Shown one piece after another: positions 49,056-58,839 of a stretch of 64,000 nt of DNA. A program made the translations under genes and the position numbers. The notes beneath the pieces were generated by a model. That model saw only the letters and a list, made by a program, of their open reading frames with translations. It was not told the origin of the DNA and did no database searches. The stretch spans positions 40,738-104,737 of the forward strand of contig UQZA01000007.1 of the NCBI GenBank assembly GCA_900545515.1. The letters are read 5' to 3'. Each line of letters opens with the position of its first letter. Within the stretch, counting starts at the first letter, position 1. Origin of the DNA: an uncultured Eubacteriales bacterium (lineage in GTDB: Bacteria; Bacillota; Clostridia; Oscillospirales; Oscillospiraceae).

Positions 49056-52000
49056 TTACAGACCCCGGAACCGAATGGCCAAGGTGGCCGCCTGGGCCCG
49101 GGTGGCGGAGCCGCCGGGGGACAAAACTGTGCCGGTGATCCCGCGGATGAGACCGGTGGCCACTGCCCAAGACATGGCCTCTTTGGCATAATTGCTAATT
49201 TTTCCGGCATCGCCATAGCCGCTCAGCTCACTCCGTGCAGAAACATCCATGCCCAGGTAAGTGGCATAGCGGTACAAAATAGAGGCAATTTGCTCCCGAG
49301 TCACCGGCGCGTTGGGATCAAAGCGGTCAGCTGTTTTCCCCTGGACAATTCCGTTGGCGGCTGCCCAAGTGATTGCATCGGTATACCACCGGTCAGGGGC
49401 AACATCCCGGAAGGGATTCTCCGTCTCCACTTCCGGTGTACCTGCCATTCGGTGCAGAACGGTCACCATTTCCGCCCGGGTCAGTGTCTTCTCGGGGCTG
49501 AAGGTGGTGGCGCTGGTGCCCCGGAAGAAGCCCAGGGTCAAAGCTGCTTCCATACTGTCCCTGGCCCAATGATTGCCAATGTCGGTGTAACGGCCAACCA
49601 CGTCCGGATCAATTACTGTGACGGTGACGGCCTTCCGGTAATCGTTGAAACCGGCGCAAACCTGCACTTCTCCTGGCTTCAGGCCGCGGATCACGCAAGA
49701 GCTGCTGTCGGATTCCACAATCTCTGCCACCGTGTCATCGGAAAGCAACCAGGACGCTTCCACACCGAAGGGATGCTCCGCTACATTTTCCACGGTCATC
49801 GTATCCCCAGGCCGCAGGAATACCGTATCCGGCTTCAGATCAACCCAATCCAGGAGATATTCACCACCCTGGATCTCATACGCCGAGACATTGCCTGCAT
49901 AGTCATAGCCCAGATACATAAACTTGGAATTTTCGTTAAAGGGATAGAACCCACTGTCCCCGATGCCAAGCTCGCCCTTAGCCGGCGTGTTAGACGCATA
50001 GGTACTGGTGAAGATCATGCCCATCCATTTTCCAGACTCCTCGTCATAATCCAGGCTGATGCTCATTTCGTAGTCCATAAACCAGTACTCATTCATCTTC
50101 GTGACCACATGGTACATGCCGTCGTATTCTTCTCCTCCGAACTCGTCAGCCATGATGTTGCGGTCTGTGAAGATGAAGCTCTCCGGACTCACAGGCGCAG
50201 ATGTGTCAATGTACAGCGTGAATGTAACCGTATCGTTGGCATTTGCCGTTGCGGATTCATATTCCGGAATGACCCGGGCCTGGATGGAAACCCAGGTATT
50301 CTCCTCCAGCAGGCAATTGCCGGTATCATAGTACGTATAATCCGTCACGCCGTCCTCGTCCCAGTCCAGCTCCACGAGCGGATACAGCCACTCCAGAGAC
50401 AGGGCGTCTTCCGCAAAGGCTCCGCCGTATACCACAGTACTGTAGGTATCGCTGTAATAGGTCTTCGATACAAATTCCGTGGTCTGGTCCATCAGCACCT
50501 TGCCCGTGGACAGGTCAGTCACTGTGTAGTGAATGGCCTTGGCGTTTCGCTTCAGGCCCAGGCCCAAATTCAGATCGTCCATGACGCCATCGCCATTGGG
50601 AGAAATACCGGCATTCTCCGAGTAGAAGGGCATATATCCCATCTTCGGAAGATCCGGCAGATCGCCAACCGGCACCTTCTCATTGCCCCGGTCTCTACTG
50701 TCTCCCAAATAGTGTTCCTGGGTAAAGCCAGCCAGCTCCTCTGTGGAATAGGCGGGCACAGACGTCCAGATGGCATTGTGGAACTGGTCGGCGGTGGTGT
50801 ACGCATGCTCACCGCCCAGGAGTGTGTCATAGGTCCCCTCTTCCAGGACCGGCCCCTCGCCAAAGTCGCCGTAGAAGGCCAGGAACGGAACACTCAGATT
50901 GGGCGTGCTGTCGCTCAGCAGCTGCACAAACCCCTCCACGTAGGAGCCATAGGGGAACCGCTCATCGATATACGCCCGGTCAGCATCCGACAGGGTCACC
51001 GTCACTGTGACATCGGCAGTTGCGTTGGCCGGTACCGTAACCTGACCATTTTGGGCATTGCTGACCACCTGGGCATCCAGCTCCCTGGCATGGCTGGATA
51101 CCAGATACGTTACCTGATTCTGTTTGATCTGCCCACCTTGGGCCACCTGGCCCAGGACGGTGGTATCCAGGGTGTAGGTCTTTTGGGTATCCGAGAAGTT
51201 CACCACTTGGAAGGTCATGGAATAGGTACCAGTGCGATCCGGATCATCCCCCAGCTCCAGCTTGGCTTTGTTGGTGTCTTTCACCTGAATATAAGCCTGA
51301 GAAGCAATGGCTGCCGCCGCATTGGCTAACCCTGCGCCCTGGCGGCGGACCGGATAATACACCCCGTGGGCTTCATCCAGGATGGGAGTCGCAGTACTCA
51401 TCAGCAGGCAGTTAACTGCATGTGCCAGCTGGTCCTCGTCCATGTCCGTAGTCTTCAGATACTGCTTCACCAGTGCCACCGTGGCAGCAACCGCCGGAGA
51501 GGACATGGAGGTACCAGAGGCCACTGCGAAATAGTCCCCATAATACGCAGAAAATACATTGCCGCCAATGCCGGTGATCTCAGGCTTCAGAGTGAGACCG
51601 TCGGTGGGACCCCAAGAGGAGAAGCTAGACACCTCACCGGCAGTGGCTGAGGGATTCCAGAGATCATCCACCCGCAGCAGGTCCCCCTCCGGGTCCTGTT
51701 GCAGCATCCACTGATATTGCTCCTGGTCAGTCGATGCTACGGGTACATCAAATTGGGTCAATTCATAGTGATATTCTTCCCCATCCGTGGGAGTCGGATC
51801 ATAGAGCAGGACTCCTGCGGCCTTTGCCGCCGCTGCCGCAGAGACGATGCTGTCGGCATTGCCGCCCTCAAAGGGGACAAACACCAGCTTCCCCTGGGCC
51901 TCCTCCAAAGAATCCGTAAACAGCAGCACCTGAGAAACCAGTCTGTCCCGGAATCCCATTCCCTCTGGCACATCCTCATACTCCGTATAGCTCAAAAACT

Positions 52001-53624
52001 GCCGCATATCAAAGCGAGGATTGTACCAGCTGATCGAGTTCCCCTGGAAGCAAATTTCATGGCTGTTTTCTGCACTGGCTACCGTCAGGACCGAGTCAAA
52101 GGTACCCGGCATGCCCAAGGTACCGGTGGAGACAGAGCTGGATTCCACCATATCGCCGCCCCAGTAGCTGTTATAAGCCGTGGAAGCGTCATTGCCAGCG
52201 GAGACCACCACATTGATGCCGGCCGCGTAAGCGGCATCATATACCTCTGTCACCCCTTCGTAGTACACAGGGCCACAGGACGAGCCCAGGGAGAGGTTGG
52301 CGCAGTCCACACCCAGAAGGATGGCGTCTTCCATGGCAGACACCAGATAATCCAGATAGCAGTTGCCGTTGTTGTCAAAGACCTTCATCACCACCAGCTG
52401 CGCCTCCGGGGCAATGCCCATGGAGTCCATCTGGAACTCTTCCTTGGCCTCATCCACCAGATTGCCGGCTACAATTCCGGCCACATGGGTGCCGTGGCCA
52501 AACATGGTCTCGTCATCGGAGCCAAAATTGGCCTCCCCATCGCCATAGTTGTAGCCATAGGGAATCTTGCTGCTGTAATACACCTGATCTGCCGTCAACC
52601 CTTCCGTCAGGGTCTCTGCATGCAGCACATTGGCGGCCAGAATGTCCCCAATGGCAGCTTTGTCCAAGGCAACCAGGCTCTGATCCTTGGGCTCAATGGT
52701 AAAGGAAGAGTTCTCGAAGCACAGGCCTGTGTCGATGATGGCTACGCTCATACCCTGTCCCGCGTACCCCAGGTTCCAGGCTCCAGTTGCCCCCATGAGG
52801 GGGGCGGTGTACTTCAAATTGGGAGAAATCCCACCGCTTACCGTTGTTGCATGAATCTCGGGAATGGCATAGCTGGGCATCAGGAATGCCTGTTTCACAC
52901 CATCCATTCGGTTGATAGCCGCCAGATCTGCGTACTTCACGGTGGCAGAAACGGCGTTGGTCAGAAGTGTGAAGTTCTCGGAAACCTGAATGTCGTATCC
53001 CAGCTTCCGGCCAATGGATTGCGCCATCACCTGCTGCTGCTTTTTCACAGCCTGCATGGCGTTGCGTTCCGCCGCTCCCAGTTCCTGGCCCAAATGTACC
53101 TGCATGGTGTCCATCTGACTGACGGCGTCTGCCTCAAAGGTAATCATCACTCTGACCATAGTAGAAGGCGCATAGGGTTCCGCCAAGAGGCTGAGCTTCT
53201 GACCATCTTCTACCTGGACGCCGCTTAAAATTTCCTGAACAGCCTGGGAATAAACAGCGGCCTCTTTGGCGTCAAATTCCTGGCAGGTCACAGCGGAGCC
53301 GTCTTCTGTGGTGAGATATCCGGCGTCACTGTCTGAGAGCGCAGCCAGTTCCTTGGCCTCAGCAGCGGAGAGAATGCGCCCTGTAACATACATGTCATAG
53401 CTGGCAACCCGGGTAAATTGTTTTCCCCCTTCCCCCTGATAGATATATGTATATCCAGCAGGGACAAACGTAGTCTCATTGGCTTTGGCATACACGCAAT
53501 GTTCCGTGCCTGGGCGTTCCCCCACCGGATGTGGGGATGCTTGCGCCCCAGCTGGCCCGGCCATGCACAGGGCCAGCGCGGCACAAAGGACCAAAGCAAA
53601 GACTTTCCTCATCTGCCTTCTCAT
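49056..53624 (-). CDS. S8 subtilase with PA insert and SLH anchor
   Basis: 1522 residues from the ATG at 53624 (GAGGAGGT eight bases upstream). Signal peptide ~1-28 (KVFALVLCAALALCMAGPAG, cleavage near AGA). Catalytic residues, all present: Asp298 (VAIIDTG), His377 (FGHGTHVAG), Asn478 (SAGNDAS) and Ser706 (SGTSMSSP). A PA-type insert lies at ~570-620. A long region of Fn3-like and beta domains follows, as in C5a-peptidase relatives, and three SLH modules close the protein (~1345-1522, for example NHWARDSMEAALTLGFF). It is a secreted protease held on the cell wall. It is transcribed alone. Confidence 0.92.
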   Translation of the reverse strand: MRRQMRKVFALVLCAALALCMAGPAGAQASPHPVGERPGTEHCVYAKANETTFVPAGYTYIYQGEGGKQFTRVASYDMYVTGRILSAAEAKELAALSDSDAGYLTTEDGSAVTCQEFDAKEAAVYSQAVQEILSGVQVEDGQKLSLLAEPYAPSTMVRVMITFEADAVSQMDTMQVHLGQELGAAERNAMQAVKKQQQVMAQSIGRKLGYDIQVSENFTLLTNAVSATVKYADLAAINRMDGVKQAFLMPSYAIPEIHATTVSGGISPNLKYTAPLMGATGAWNLGYAGQGMSVAIIDTGLCFENSSFTIEPKDQSLVALDKAAIGDILAANVLHAETLTEGLTADQVYYSSKIPYGYNYGDGEANFGSDDETMFGHGTHVAGIVAGNLVDEAKEEFQMDSMGIAPEAQLVVMKVFDNNGNCYLDYLVSAMEDAILLGVDCANLSLGSSCGPVYYEGVTEVYDAAYAAGINVVVSAGNDASTAYNSYWGGDMVESSSVSTGTLGMPGTFDSVLTVASAENSHEICFQGNSISWYNPRFDMRQFLSYTEYEDVPEGMGFRDRLVSQVLLFTDSLEEAQGKLVFVPFEGGNADSIVSAAAAAKAAGVLLYDPTPTDGEEYHYELTQFDVPVASTDQEQYQWMLQQDPEGDLLRVDDLWNPSATAGEVSSFSSWGPTDGLTLKPEITGIGGNVFSAYYGDYFAVASGTSMSSPAVAATVALVKQYLKTTDMDEDQLAHAVNCLLMSTATPILDEAHGVYYPVRRQGAGLANAAAAIASQAYIQVKDTNKAKLELGDDPDRTGTYSMTFQVVNFSDTQKTYTLDTTVLGQVAQGGQIKQNQVTYLVSSHARELDAQVVSNAQNGQVTVPANATADVTVTVTLSDADRAYIDERFPYGSYVEGFVQLLSDSTPNLSVPFLAFYGDFGEGPVLEEGTYDTLLGGEHAYTTADQFHNAIWTSVPAYSTEELAGFTQEHYLGDSRDRGNEKVPVGDLPDLPKMGYMPFYSENAGISPNGDGVMDDLNLGLGLKRNAKAIHYTVTDLSTGKVLMDQTTEFVSKTYYSDTYSTVVYGGAFAEDALSLEWLYPLVELDWDEDGVTDYTYYDTGNCLLEENTWVSIQARVIPEYESATANANDTVTFTLYIDTSAPVSPESFIFTDRNIMADEFGGEEYDGMYHVVTKMNEYWFMDYEMSISLDYDEESGKWMGMIFTSTYASNTPAKGELGIGDSGFYPFNENSKFMYLGYDYAGNVSAYEIQGGEYLLDWVDLKPDTVFLRPGDTMTVENVAEHPFGVEASWLLSDDTVAEIVESDSSSCVIRGLKPGEVQVCAGFNDYRKAVTVTVIDPDVVGRYTDIGNHWARDSMEAALTLGFFRGTSATTFSPEKTLTRAEMVTVLHRMAGTPEVETENPFRDVAPDRWYTDAITWAAANGIVQGKTADRFDPNAPVTREQIASILYRYATYLGMDVSARSELSGYGDAGKISNYAKEAMSWAVATGLIRGITGTVLSPGGSATRAQAATLAIRFRGL

Positions 53625-53753
53625 AGTTTGGTACCTCCTCAAAGTATTTTTATTATCACGCCGCAAGCCGAAGCAGGCGGCACAACAATCCAAAAGTCAA
53701 GCATTACGCTGCATTGATTTCCACGCGCTCTATGCTCGATTTAATGTGCTTCA

Positions 53754-53782
53754 AGTATAACAGGTCAAAAGTACCACGTCAA
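53754..53782 (-). promoter_or_regulatory. Promoter of the S8 protease gene
   Basis: On the minus strand, TTGACG (53777-53782) and TATACT (53754-53759) with a 17-base spacer. It gives a leader of about 120 bases. Confidence 0.72.
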
Positions 53783-53885
53783 CCACAATCTGGATTTTTT
53801 GACAACCTTTAGCAACCATCCATGCCCCCTGTCAGGTCCGCCGGTGGATATCCTATGCACAGTGGGCTTGGCTTTATCCGAATGC

Positions 53886-53922
53886 AAAAAAGAAAACCCC
53901 GGTAGAGGAGTCTCTACCAGGG
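53886..53922 (-). terminator. Terminator of the 54-kb hypothetical gene
   Basis: Stem CCCCGGTAGAG/CTCTACCAGGG (53897-53907, 53912-53922, one mismatch) with loop GAGT. On the minus strand it is followed by TTTTCTTTTTT. Confidence 0.8.
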
Positions 53923-54011
53923 TGTGTGTTTGGGCTACGAATTCATGCATCTCAGTCACAAATGCGACTATGCCTGCAGGGGCTATCTCAAAGTCCCCGT
54001 TCATTCAGGCC

Positions 54012-54458
54012 TCAAAATGATTCCATTTCCGCTTCACCAGCAAAGGCCGCGCGGAAGGTCAGGGCTGGGCGCTGCTCAGTCAAGGACACATCGTAGAGCT
54101 GCACCGGTGCCCCGGCGTCACACTGGAAGCAGAAAAAAATCCGATCGGCGCACAGCGCCACAGGATAAAAAACCGAATCCTCCCCCAGCTCTGCCATATC
54201 GGGCCACAGAACCTCCCGCCAGGATGCGCCGGCATACAGCGTCACGGCAGGCGCCTCCGGATCATGGCCCCCAAACAGGTTGGATTCCACAACGTATTCG
54301 TCATTCAAAATGGGGGCCGTACTGTTGGGCAGCTGGGCGTCCATCCACCTTTGCTCCGTGCAGTCTGTCAAATTCCTCTGGTAATAGCCGTCGCCTTCTA
54401 CAAAACGGCAGAGGCTAACGCCCTTTAAATATGCACCCGTCAGATCCAGGCCGGACAT
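54012..54458 (-). pseudogene. Hypothetical protein, probably the 3' part of a broken gene
   Basis: The ATG at 54458 gives 148 residues (MSGLDLTGAYLKGVSLCRFV onward, acidic, no signal). Coding-like text continues upstream of that ATG in the same frame (SLYRPAAGTLEEICG) back to a stop at 54540-54542. Just before that, a second frame reads MCAIIFLSQVQHIDLVDFSP. This pattern suggests a frameshifted or 5'-truncated gene. I recognise no family. A good terminator follows at 53886-53922, so the locus was once expressed. Confidence 0.5.
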
Positions 54459-54798
54459 ACCGCAAATTTCCTCCAGGGTCCCCGCTGCCGGGCGGTACAG
54501 AGACTGCCCCCCATCGGCCTGGGAGAGAAATCCACAAGATCAATATGCTGAACCTGAGAAAGAAAAATGATTGCACACATCAAACGCTCCGCATTCTATT
54601 CCGCTGGATGTACCTCCTAACCGAACAGCCCCAGTGGTAACCATCATGGGTAAGCCGGGAAAAAAATGCCATCTCAGAAGACAATTTTCGCATTTCTGTC
54701 TTCATCCTTTCGCCTCTTAATGACCGTTTGCCTGTCAAGCATAATTGCAAAGCATCCCAGCAGAAAATCTGCTGGGATGCTGAAGTTCGGGCTATGAA
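54459..54798. other. Spacer between the broken gene and tuf
   Basis: It contains the upstream remnants of the broken gene, a possible 41-codon minus-strand frame starting MKTEMRKLSSEMAFFSRLTH whose TGA overlaps the ATG of the next frame, and the tuf terminator. I see no intact gene. Confidence 0.45.
54751..54781 (-). terminator. Terminator after tuf
   Basis: AGCATCCCAGCAG (54751-54763) and CTGCTGGGATGCT (54769-54781) form a perfect 13-base stem with a 5-base loop, 18 bases past the tuf stop. The U-run on the minus strand is short. Confidence 0.8.
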
Positions 54799-55998
54799 TT
54801 AGTCGATCTCGGTGACAACACCGGAGCCAACGGTACGGCCGCCCTCGCGGATAGCGAAGCGGAGGCCCTTCTCGATGGCGATGGGGGTAATCAGTTCTAC
54901 AGACATCACCACGTTATCGCCGGGCATGCACATCTCAACGCCCTCAGGCAGAGAGATGATGCCGGTCACGTCGGTGGTCCGGAAGTAGAACTGGGGACGG
55001 TAGTTGTTGAAGAAGGGAGTGTGACGGCCGCCTTCTTCCTTGGACAGGACGTAAACCTGGCCCTTGAACTTGGTCAGAGGATGGATGGAGTTGGGCTTCG
55101 CCAGAACCTGGCCACGCTCAATGCTCTTCTTGTCGATGCCACGCAGCAGAGCGCCGATGTTGTCGCCGGCTTCTGCGTAGTCCAGCAGCTTGTGGAACAT
55201 TTCGATGTCGGTGACGACGGTGTTCAGCTTGTCTTCACGCAGACCAACGATTTCCACAGGCTCGTTCTTCTTCACAACGCCACGCTCCACACGGCCGGTA
55301 GCCACGGTGCCACGGCCGGAGATGGTGAAGACGTCTTCCACAGGCATCAAGAAGGGCTGATCGGCCTTCCGGTCGGGAGTGGGGATATAGTTATCCACGG
55401 CGTCCATGAGCTCCTTGATGCAGGCATACTCGGGAGCGGCGGGATCGGTGGAGTCGGACACCAGAGCGTTCAGAGCGGAACCCTTGATGATGGGGATTTC
55501 GTCGCCGGGGAACTCGTAGTAATCCAGAGTCTCGCGGACTTCCATCTCAACCAGCTCCAGCAGCTCCTCGTCGTCCACCTGGTCGCACTTGTTCAGGAAC
55601 ACAACGATAGCGGGCACGCCCACCTGACGGGCCAGGAGCAGGTGCTCCTTGGTCTGAGCCATGGGGCCGTCGGAAGCAGCGATTACCAGGATGGCGCCGT
55701 CCATCTGTGCAGCGCCGGTGATCATGTTCTTGATATAGTCGGCGTGACCCGGGCAGTCCACATGGGCATAGTGCCGCTTATCGGTCTCGTACTCCACGTG
55801 AGCGGTGTTAATCGTGATACCACGCGCCTTCTCCTCGGGAGCCTTATCGATGGAGTCATAGGCCTCGAACTTGGCCTTGCCGGAGAAGGCCAAGTACTTG
55901 GTGATGGCAGCGGTCAGGGTAGTCTTGCCGTGGTCAACGTGGCCAATGGTGCCAATGTTGACATGGGGCTTGGTTCTTTCAAATTTCTGCTTAGCCAT
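54799..55998 (-). CDS. tuf: Elongation factor Tu
   Basis: A 399-residue EF-Tu of normal length. GHVDHGKTTLTAAITK (P-loop) is at residue 18, followed by ARGITINTAHVEY (switch I), DCPGHADYIKNMI (switch II) and NKCDQVDD. The C-terminal domain ends GRTVGSGVVTEID. It delivers aminoacyl-tRNA to the ribosome. It is the last gene of the rpsL-rpsG-fusA-tuf set, 109 bases beyond fusA, with a possible promoter in that gap. It has an AGGAGGAC ribosome site. Confidence 0.98.
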   Translation of the reverse strand: MAKQKFERTKPHVNIGTIGHVDHGKTTLTAAITKYLAFSGKAKFEAYDSIDKAPEEKARGITINTAHVEYETDKRHYAHVDCPGHADYIKNMITGAAQMDGAILVIAASDGPMAQTKEHLLLARQVGVPAIVVFLNKCDQVDDEELLELVEMEVRETLDYYEFPGDEIPIIKGSALNALVSDSTDPAAPEYACIKELMDAVDNYIPTPDRKADQPFLMPVEDVFTISGRGTVATGRVERGVVKKNEPVEIVGLREDKLNTVVTDIEMFHKLLDYAEAGDNIGALLRGIDKKSIERGQVLAKPNSIHPLTKFKGQVYVLSKEEGGRHTPFFNNYRPQFYFRTTDVTGIISLPEGVEMCMPGDNVVMSVELITPIAIEKGLRFAIREGGRTVGSGVVTEID

Positions 55999-56071
55999 TG
56001 AAAAGTCCTCCTGTTACTATTTCTGGTAGATGAAATAAAATAAGTGACATGTTACAGCCCGAACTGCCTCT

Positions 56072-56100
56072 ATCCTACTACAGATTTGGCAGAAAGGCAA
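56072..56100 (-). promoter_or_regulatory. Possible internal promoter for tuf
   Basis: On the minus strand, TTGCCT (56095-56100) and TAGGAT (56072-56077), 17 bases apart, in the fusA-tuf gap. Only partly consensus. Confidence 0.4.
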
Positions 56101-56107
56101 GAAAAAT

Positions 56108-58186
56108 TTATCCGCGGGCCCGCTTGGAGACGATCTCCTCGCTCTTGGACTTGGGCAGCTCCTCGTAGTGGCTGGGCTCCATGGAGTACTGGCCGCGGCC
56201 CTGCGTCTTGCTTCTGAGGTCGGTGGCGTAACCGAACATCTCAGCCAGAGGCACGTTGGCGTCAATCTGGGTGGCCCCATTGCGGGGGATCATACCCAAG
56301 ATGCTACCCCGGCGGGCGGAGATATCGCCAATGACATCGCCCATATAGTCGTCGGGCACTACCACAGCGACCTTCATGATGGGCTCCAAAATAGCGGGAT
56401 TTGCCTTCCGGCAGGCCTCCTTAAAGGCCATGGAGCCGGCAATCTTAAAGGCCATTTCAGAGGAGTCCACCTCGTGGAAGGAACCGTCAAACAAGGTGAC
56501 CTTCACATCCACCACAGGGAAGCCAGCCATGACGCCAGCCTGCATCGCGCCTTGGATACCGGCATCCACCGCAGGAATATACTCCTTGGGAATGGCGCCA
56601 CCCACCACGCTGTTGATGAACTCATAGCCCTTGCCGGGCTCATTGGGCTCCACATGGATTTTAACGTGACCATACTGGCCCTTACCGCCAGACTGGCGGG
56701 CATACTTGGTGTCCTGATCCACTGCCTTGCGAATGGTCTCCTTATAGGCAACCTGGGGAGCGCCTACATTGGCCTCCACCTTAAACTCCCGGAGGAGCCG
56801 ATCCACGATGATCTCCAGATGCAGCTCGCCCATACCGGCGATGATGGTCTGCCCGGTTTCCTCATCGGTGTAGGTCTTAAAGGTGGGATCTTCCTCAGCC
56901 AGCTTGGCCAGGGCAATGCCCATCTTCTCTTGGCCGGCCTTGGTCTTCGGCTCAATGGCCACCCGGATCACAGGCTCGGGGAAGACCATGGACTCCAGGA
57001 TAATGGGGTGGTTCTCATCGCAGAAGGTGTCGCCAGTGGTGGTGTTCTTGACACCCACAGCTGCAGCGATGTCGCCGGAGTACACCATGTCGATGTCCTC
57101 CCGGTGATTGGCGTGCATTTGCAGAATCCGGCCCAGACGCTCTCTGGCGTGCTTGGTGGAGTTCATCACGGTCGTGCCCTTGGCCAGAGTGCCGGAGTAT
57201 ACCCGGAAGAAACACAGCTTACCCACGAAGGGATCTGTGGCAATCTTAAAGGCCAAAGCGGAGAAGGGAGCATCGTCCGAGGCAGGACGGAAGTCCTCCT
57301 CGTCGGTTTCGGGGTTGATGCCCTTGACGCCCTTTTTATCCAAGGGAGAGGGCATATAGTCCACCACTGCGTCCAGCATTTCCTGAACGCCCTTGTTCTT
57401 GTAAGAGGAGCCACAGGTGACAGGAACCATGGTGTTGTCAATGGTGGCCTTCCGAATGGCTGCTTTGACCCGGTCCATGGGAATCTCTTCACCGGCCAGG
57501 TACAGCTCCATGATTTCATCGTCCACCTCGGACACGGCTTCCATCAGCTTCTCCCGGTATTCGCTCACCAGGTCCTCCATACCGGCAGGAATCTCTTCCT
57601 CCCGCATGTCCTTACCCAGCTCATCGTAGAACACGTAGGCCTTCATCTTCAAGAGGTCAATCACGCCCTTGAAATCAGCCTCCGCGCCGATGGGAAGTTG
57701 AATGGGAACCGCATTGCACTTCAGCCGGTCGTGCATCATATCCAGCACGCGGTAGAAGTTTGCACCCATGATGTCCATCTTATTGACGTACACCATCCGG
57801 GGAACCTTGTACTCGTCGGCCTGACGCCACACGGTCTCGGTCTGCGGCTCGACACCACCCTTGGCGCACAGAACCGTCACGGAACCGTCCAGGACACGCA
57901 GGGACCGCTCCACCTCCACGGTGAAGTCCACGTGACCCGGGGTATCAATGATGTTAATCCGGCAGCCCTTCCAGAAGCAGGTGGTAGCAGCGGAGGTAAT
58001 GGTGATGCCCCGCTCCTGCTCCTGGGCCATCCAGTCCATAGTAGCCGACCCATCATGGGTTTCGCCGATTTTATAGGTCCGGCCGGTATAGAACAGGATG
58101 CGCTCGGTGGTTGTGGTCTTGCCGGCGTCAATGTGCGCCATGATGCCGATATTTCTAGTATTTTCAAGCGAGTACTGTCTTGGCAT
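56108..58186 (-). CDS. fusA: Elongation factor G
   Basis: 692 residues. Motifs: AHIDAGKTTTTERIL (P-loop), ERGITITSAATTCFW, DTPGHVDFTVEVERS and NKMDIMGAN. Domain IV has QSGGKGQYGHVKI, and the C-terminus ends in a basic Lys/Arg-rich tail. It catalyses translocation. It lies 15 bases after rpsG with a good ribosome site (AAAGGAG). Confidence 0.98.
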   Translation of the reverse strand: MPRQYSLENTRNIGIMAHIDAGKTTTTERILFYTGRTYKIGETHDGSATMDWMAQEQERGITITSAATTCFWKGCRINIIDTPGHVDFTVEVERSLRVLDGSVTVLCAKGGVEPQTETVWRQADEYKVPRMVYVNKMDIMGANFYRVLDMMHDRLKCNAVPIQLPIGAEADFKGVIDLLKMKAYVFYDELGKDMREEEIPAGMEDLVSEYREKLMEAVSEVDDEIMELYLAGEEIPMDRVKAAIRKATIDNTMVPVTCGSSYKNKGVQEMLDAVVDYMPSPLDKKGVKGINPETDEEDFRPASDDAPFSALAFKIATDPFVGKLCFFRVYSGTLAKGTTVMNSTKHARERLGRILQMHANHREDIDMVYSGDIAAAVGVKNTTTGDTFCDENHPIILESMVFPEPVIRVAIEPKTKAGQEKMGIALAKLAEEDPTFKTYTDEETGQTIIAGMGELHLEIIVDRLLREFKVEANVGAPQVAYKETIRKAVDQDTKYARQSGGKGQYGHVKIHVEPNEPGKGYEFINSVVGGAIPKEYIPAVDAGIQGAMQAGVMAGFPVVDVKVTLFDGSFHEVDSSEMAFKIAGSMAFKEACRKANPAILEPIMKVAVVVPDDYMGDVIGDISARRGSILGMIPRNGATQIDANVPLAEMFGYATDLRSKTQGRGQYSMEPSHYEELPKSKSEEIVSKRARG

Positions 58187-58201
58187 GGGGGAACTCCTTT
58201 G

Positions 58202-58672
58202 TTACCAGCGGAAGTGGGAGAATGCCTTGTTGGCCTCCGCCATTTTATGGGTATCCTCGCGCTTCTTCACAGATGCGCCGGTATTGTTGTAAGCGTCCAT
58301 GATTTCAGCGGCCAGCCGCTCTCTCATGGTGCCTTCGCTCCGCTTACGGCTGTAAGCGGTGATCCAGCGCAGACCCATGGTCTGGCGCCGGGCGGGGCGG
58401 ACTTCGATGGGCACCTGGTAGGTGGCGCCGCCCACGCGGCGGGACTTGACCTCCACAGCAGGCATGACATTTTCCATGGCCTGCTGGAAGACTTCCAGTC
58501 CGTTTTTGCCGAGCTTTTCCTCGACAATTTCAAACGCACCATAGACGACCTTCTGGGCTACGCCCTTCTTGCCGTCCAGCATGATGCTGTTGACGAGCTT
58601 TGTAACCAGAACGGAATTGTAAATGGGGTCCGGGAGAATCTCTCTCTTCGGGACGTTACCTCTTCTGGGCAC
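58202..58672 (-). CDS. rpsG: Ribosomal protein S7
   Basis: The start is GTG at 58672, seven bases after AAGGAGG, giving the standard 156 residues (VPRRGNVPKREILPDPIYNS onward). The longer reading with six extra residues begins inside the ribosome site. The conserved ATYQVPIEVRPARRQTMGLR is present. It is a primary 16S rRNA binder of the 30S head and is followed by fusA. Confidence 0.97.
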   Translation of the reverse strand: MPRRGNVPKREILPDPIYNSVLVTKLVNSIMLDGKKGVAQKVVYGAFEIVEEKLGKNGLEVFQQAMENVMPAVEVKSRRVGGATYQVPIEVRPARRQTMGLRWITAYSRKRSEGTMRERLAAEIMDAYNNTGASVKKREDTHKMAEANKAFSHFRW

Positions 58673-58764
58673 TTCGCTTCCCTCCTTCATATAAAGATGA
58701 TTTCATAGGTACTTCAGAAGTGTGCTTCTGTTGGTGCCTGCCAAGAGGTTTTTTACAGGTTCAT

Positions 58765-58798
58765 CTATAAAAAACGTCATGGCAAGGCATTGCCTTGC
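58765..58798 (-). other. Hairpin in the rpsL-rpsG gap
   Basis: GGCAAGGCATTGCCTTGC (58781-58798) is a self-complementary stem. On the minus strand a T-run (58769-58774) follows a few bases later, so partial termination or processing between rpsL and rpsG is possible. Confidence 0.4.
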
Positions 58799-58839
58799 GA
58801 CAGGCGTGGAGTAGCAATCAAACTGAGGGCAGAGAGAAC

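Noticed and set aside
49290..53228. Two long plus-strand frames (679 and 509 codons) opposite the S8 protease gene
   Set aside because: The protease frame has a full signal peptide, catalytic triad and SLH domains; the opposite frames have none and no ribosome sites.
53765..54004. 79-codon minus-strand frame between the S8 promoter and the hypothetical gene
   Set aside because: It contains the terminator at 53886-53922 and overlaps the S8 promoter, with no ribosome site.
56168..58708. 846-codon open frame on the plus strand opposite fusA and rpsG
   Set aside because: It is antisense to highly conserved genes and its translation shows no domain. Third-position GC bias of the real genes keeps the opposite frame open.
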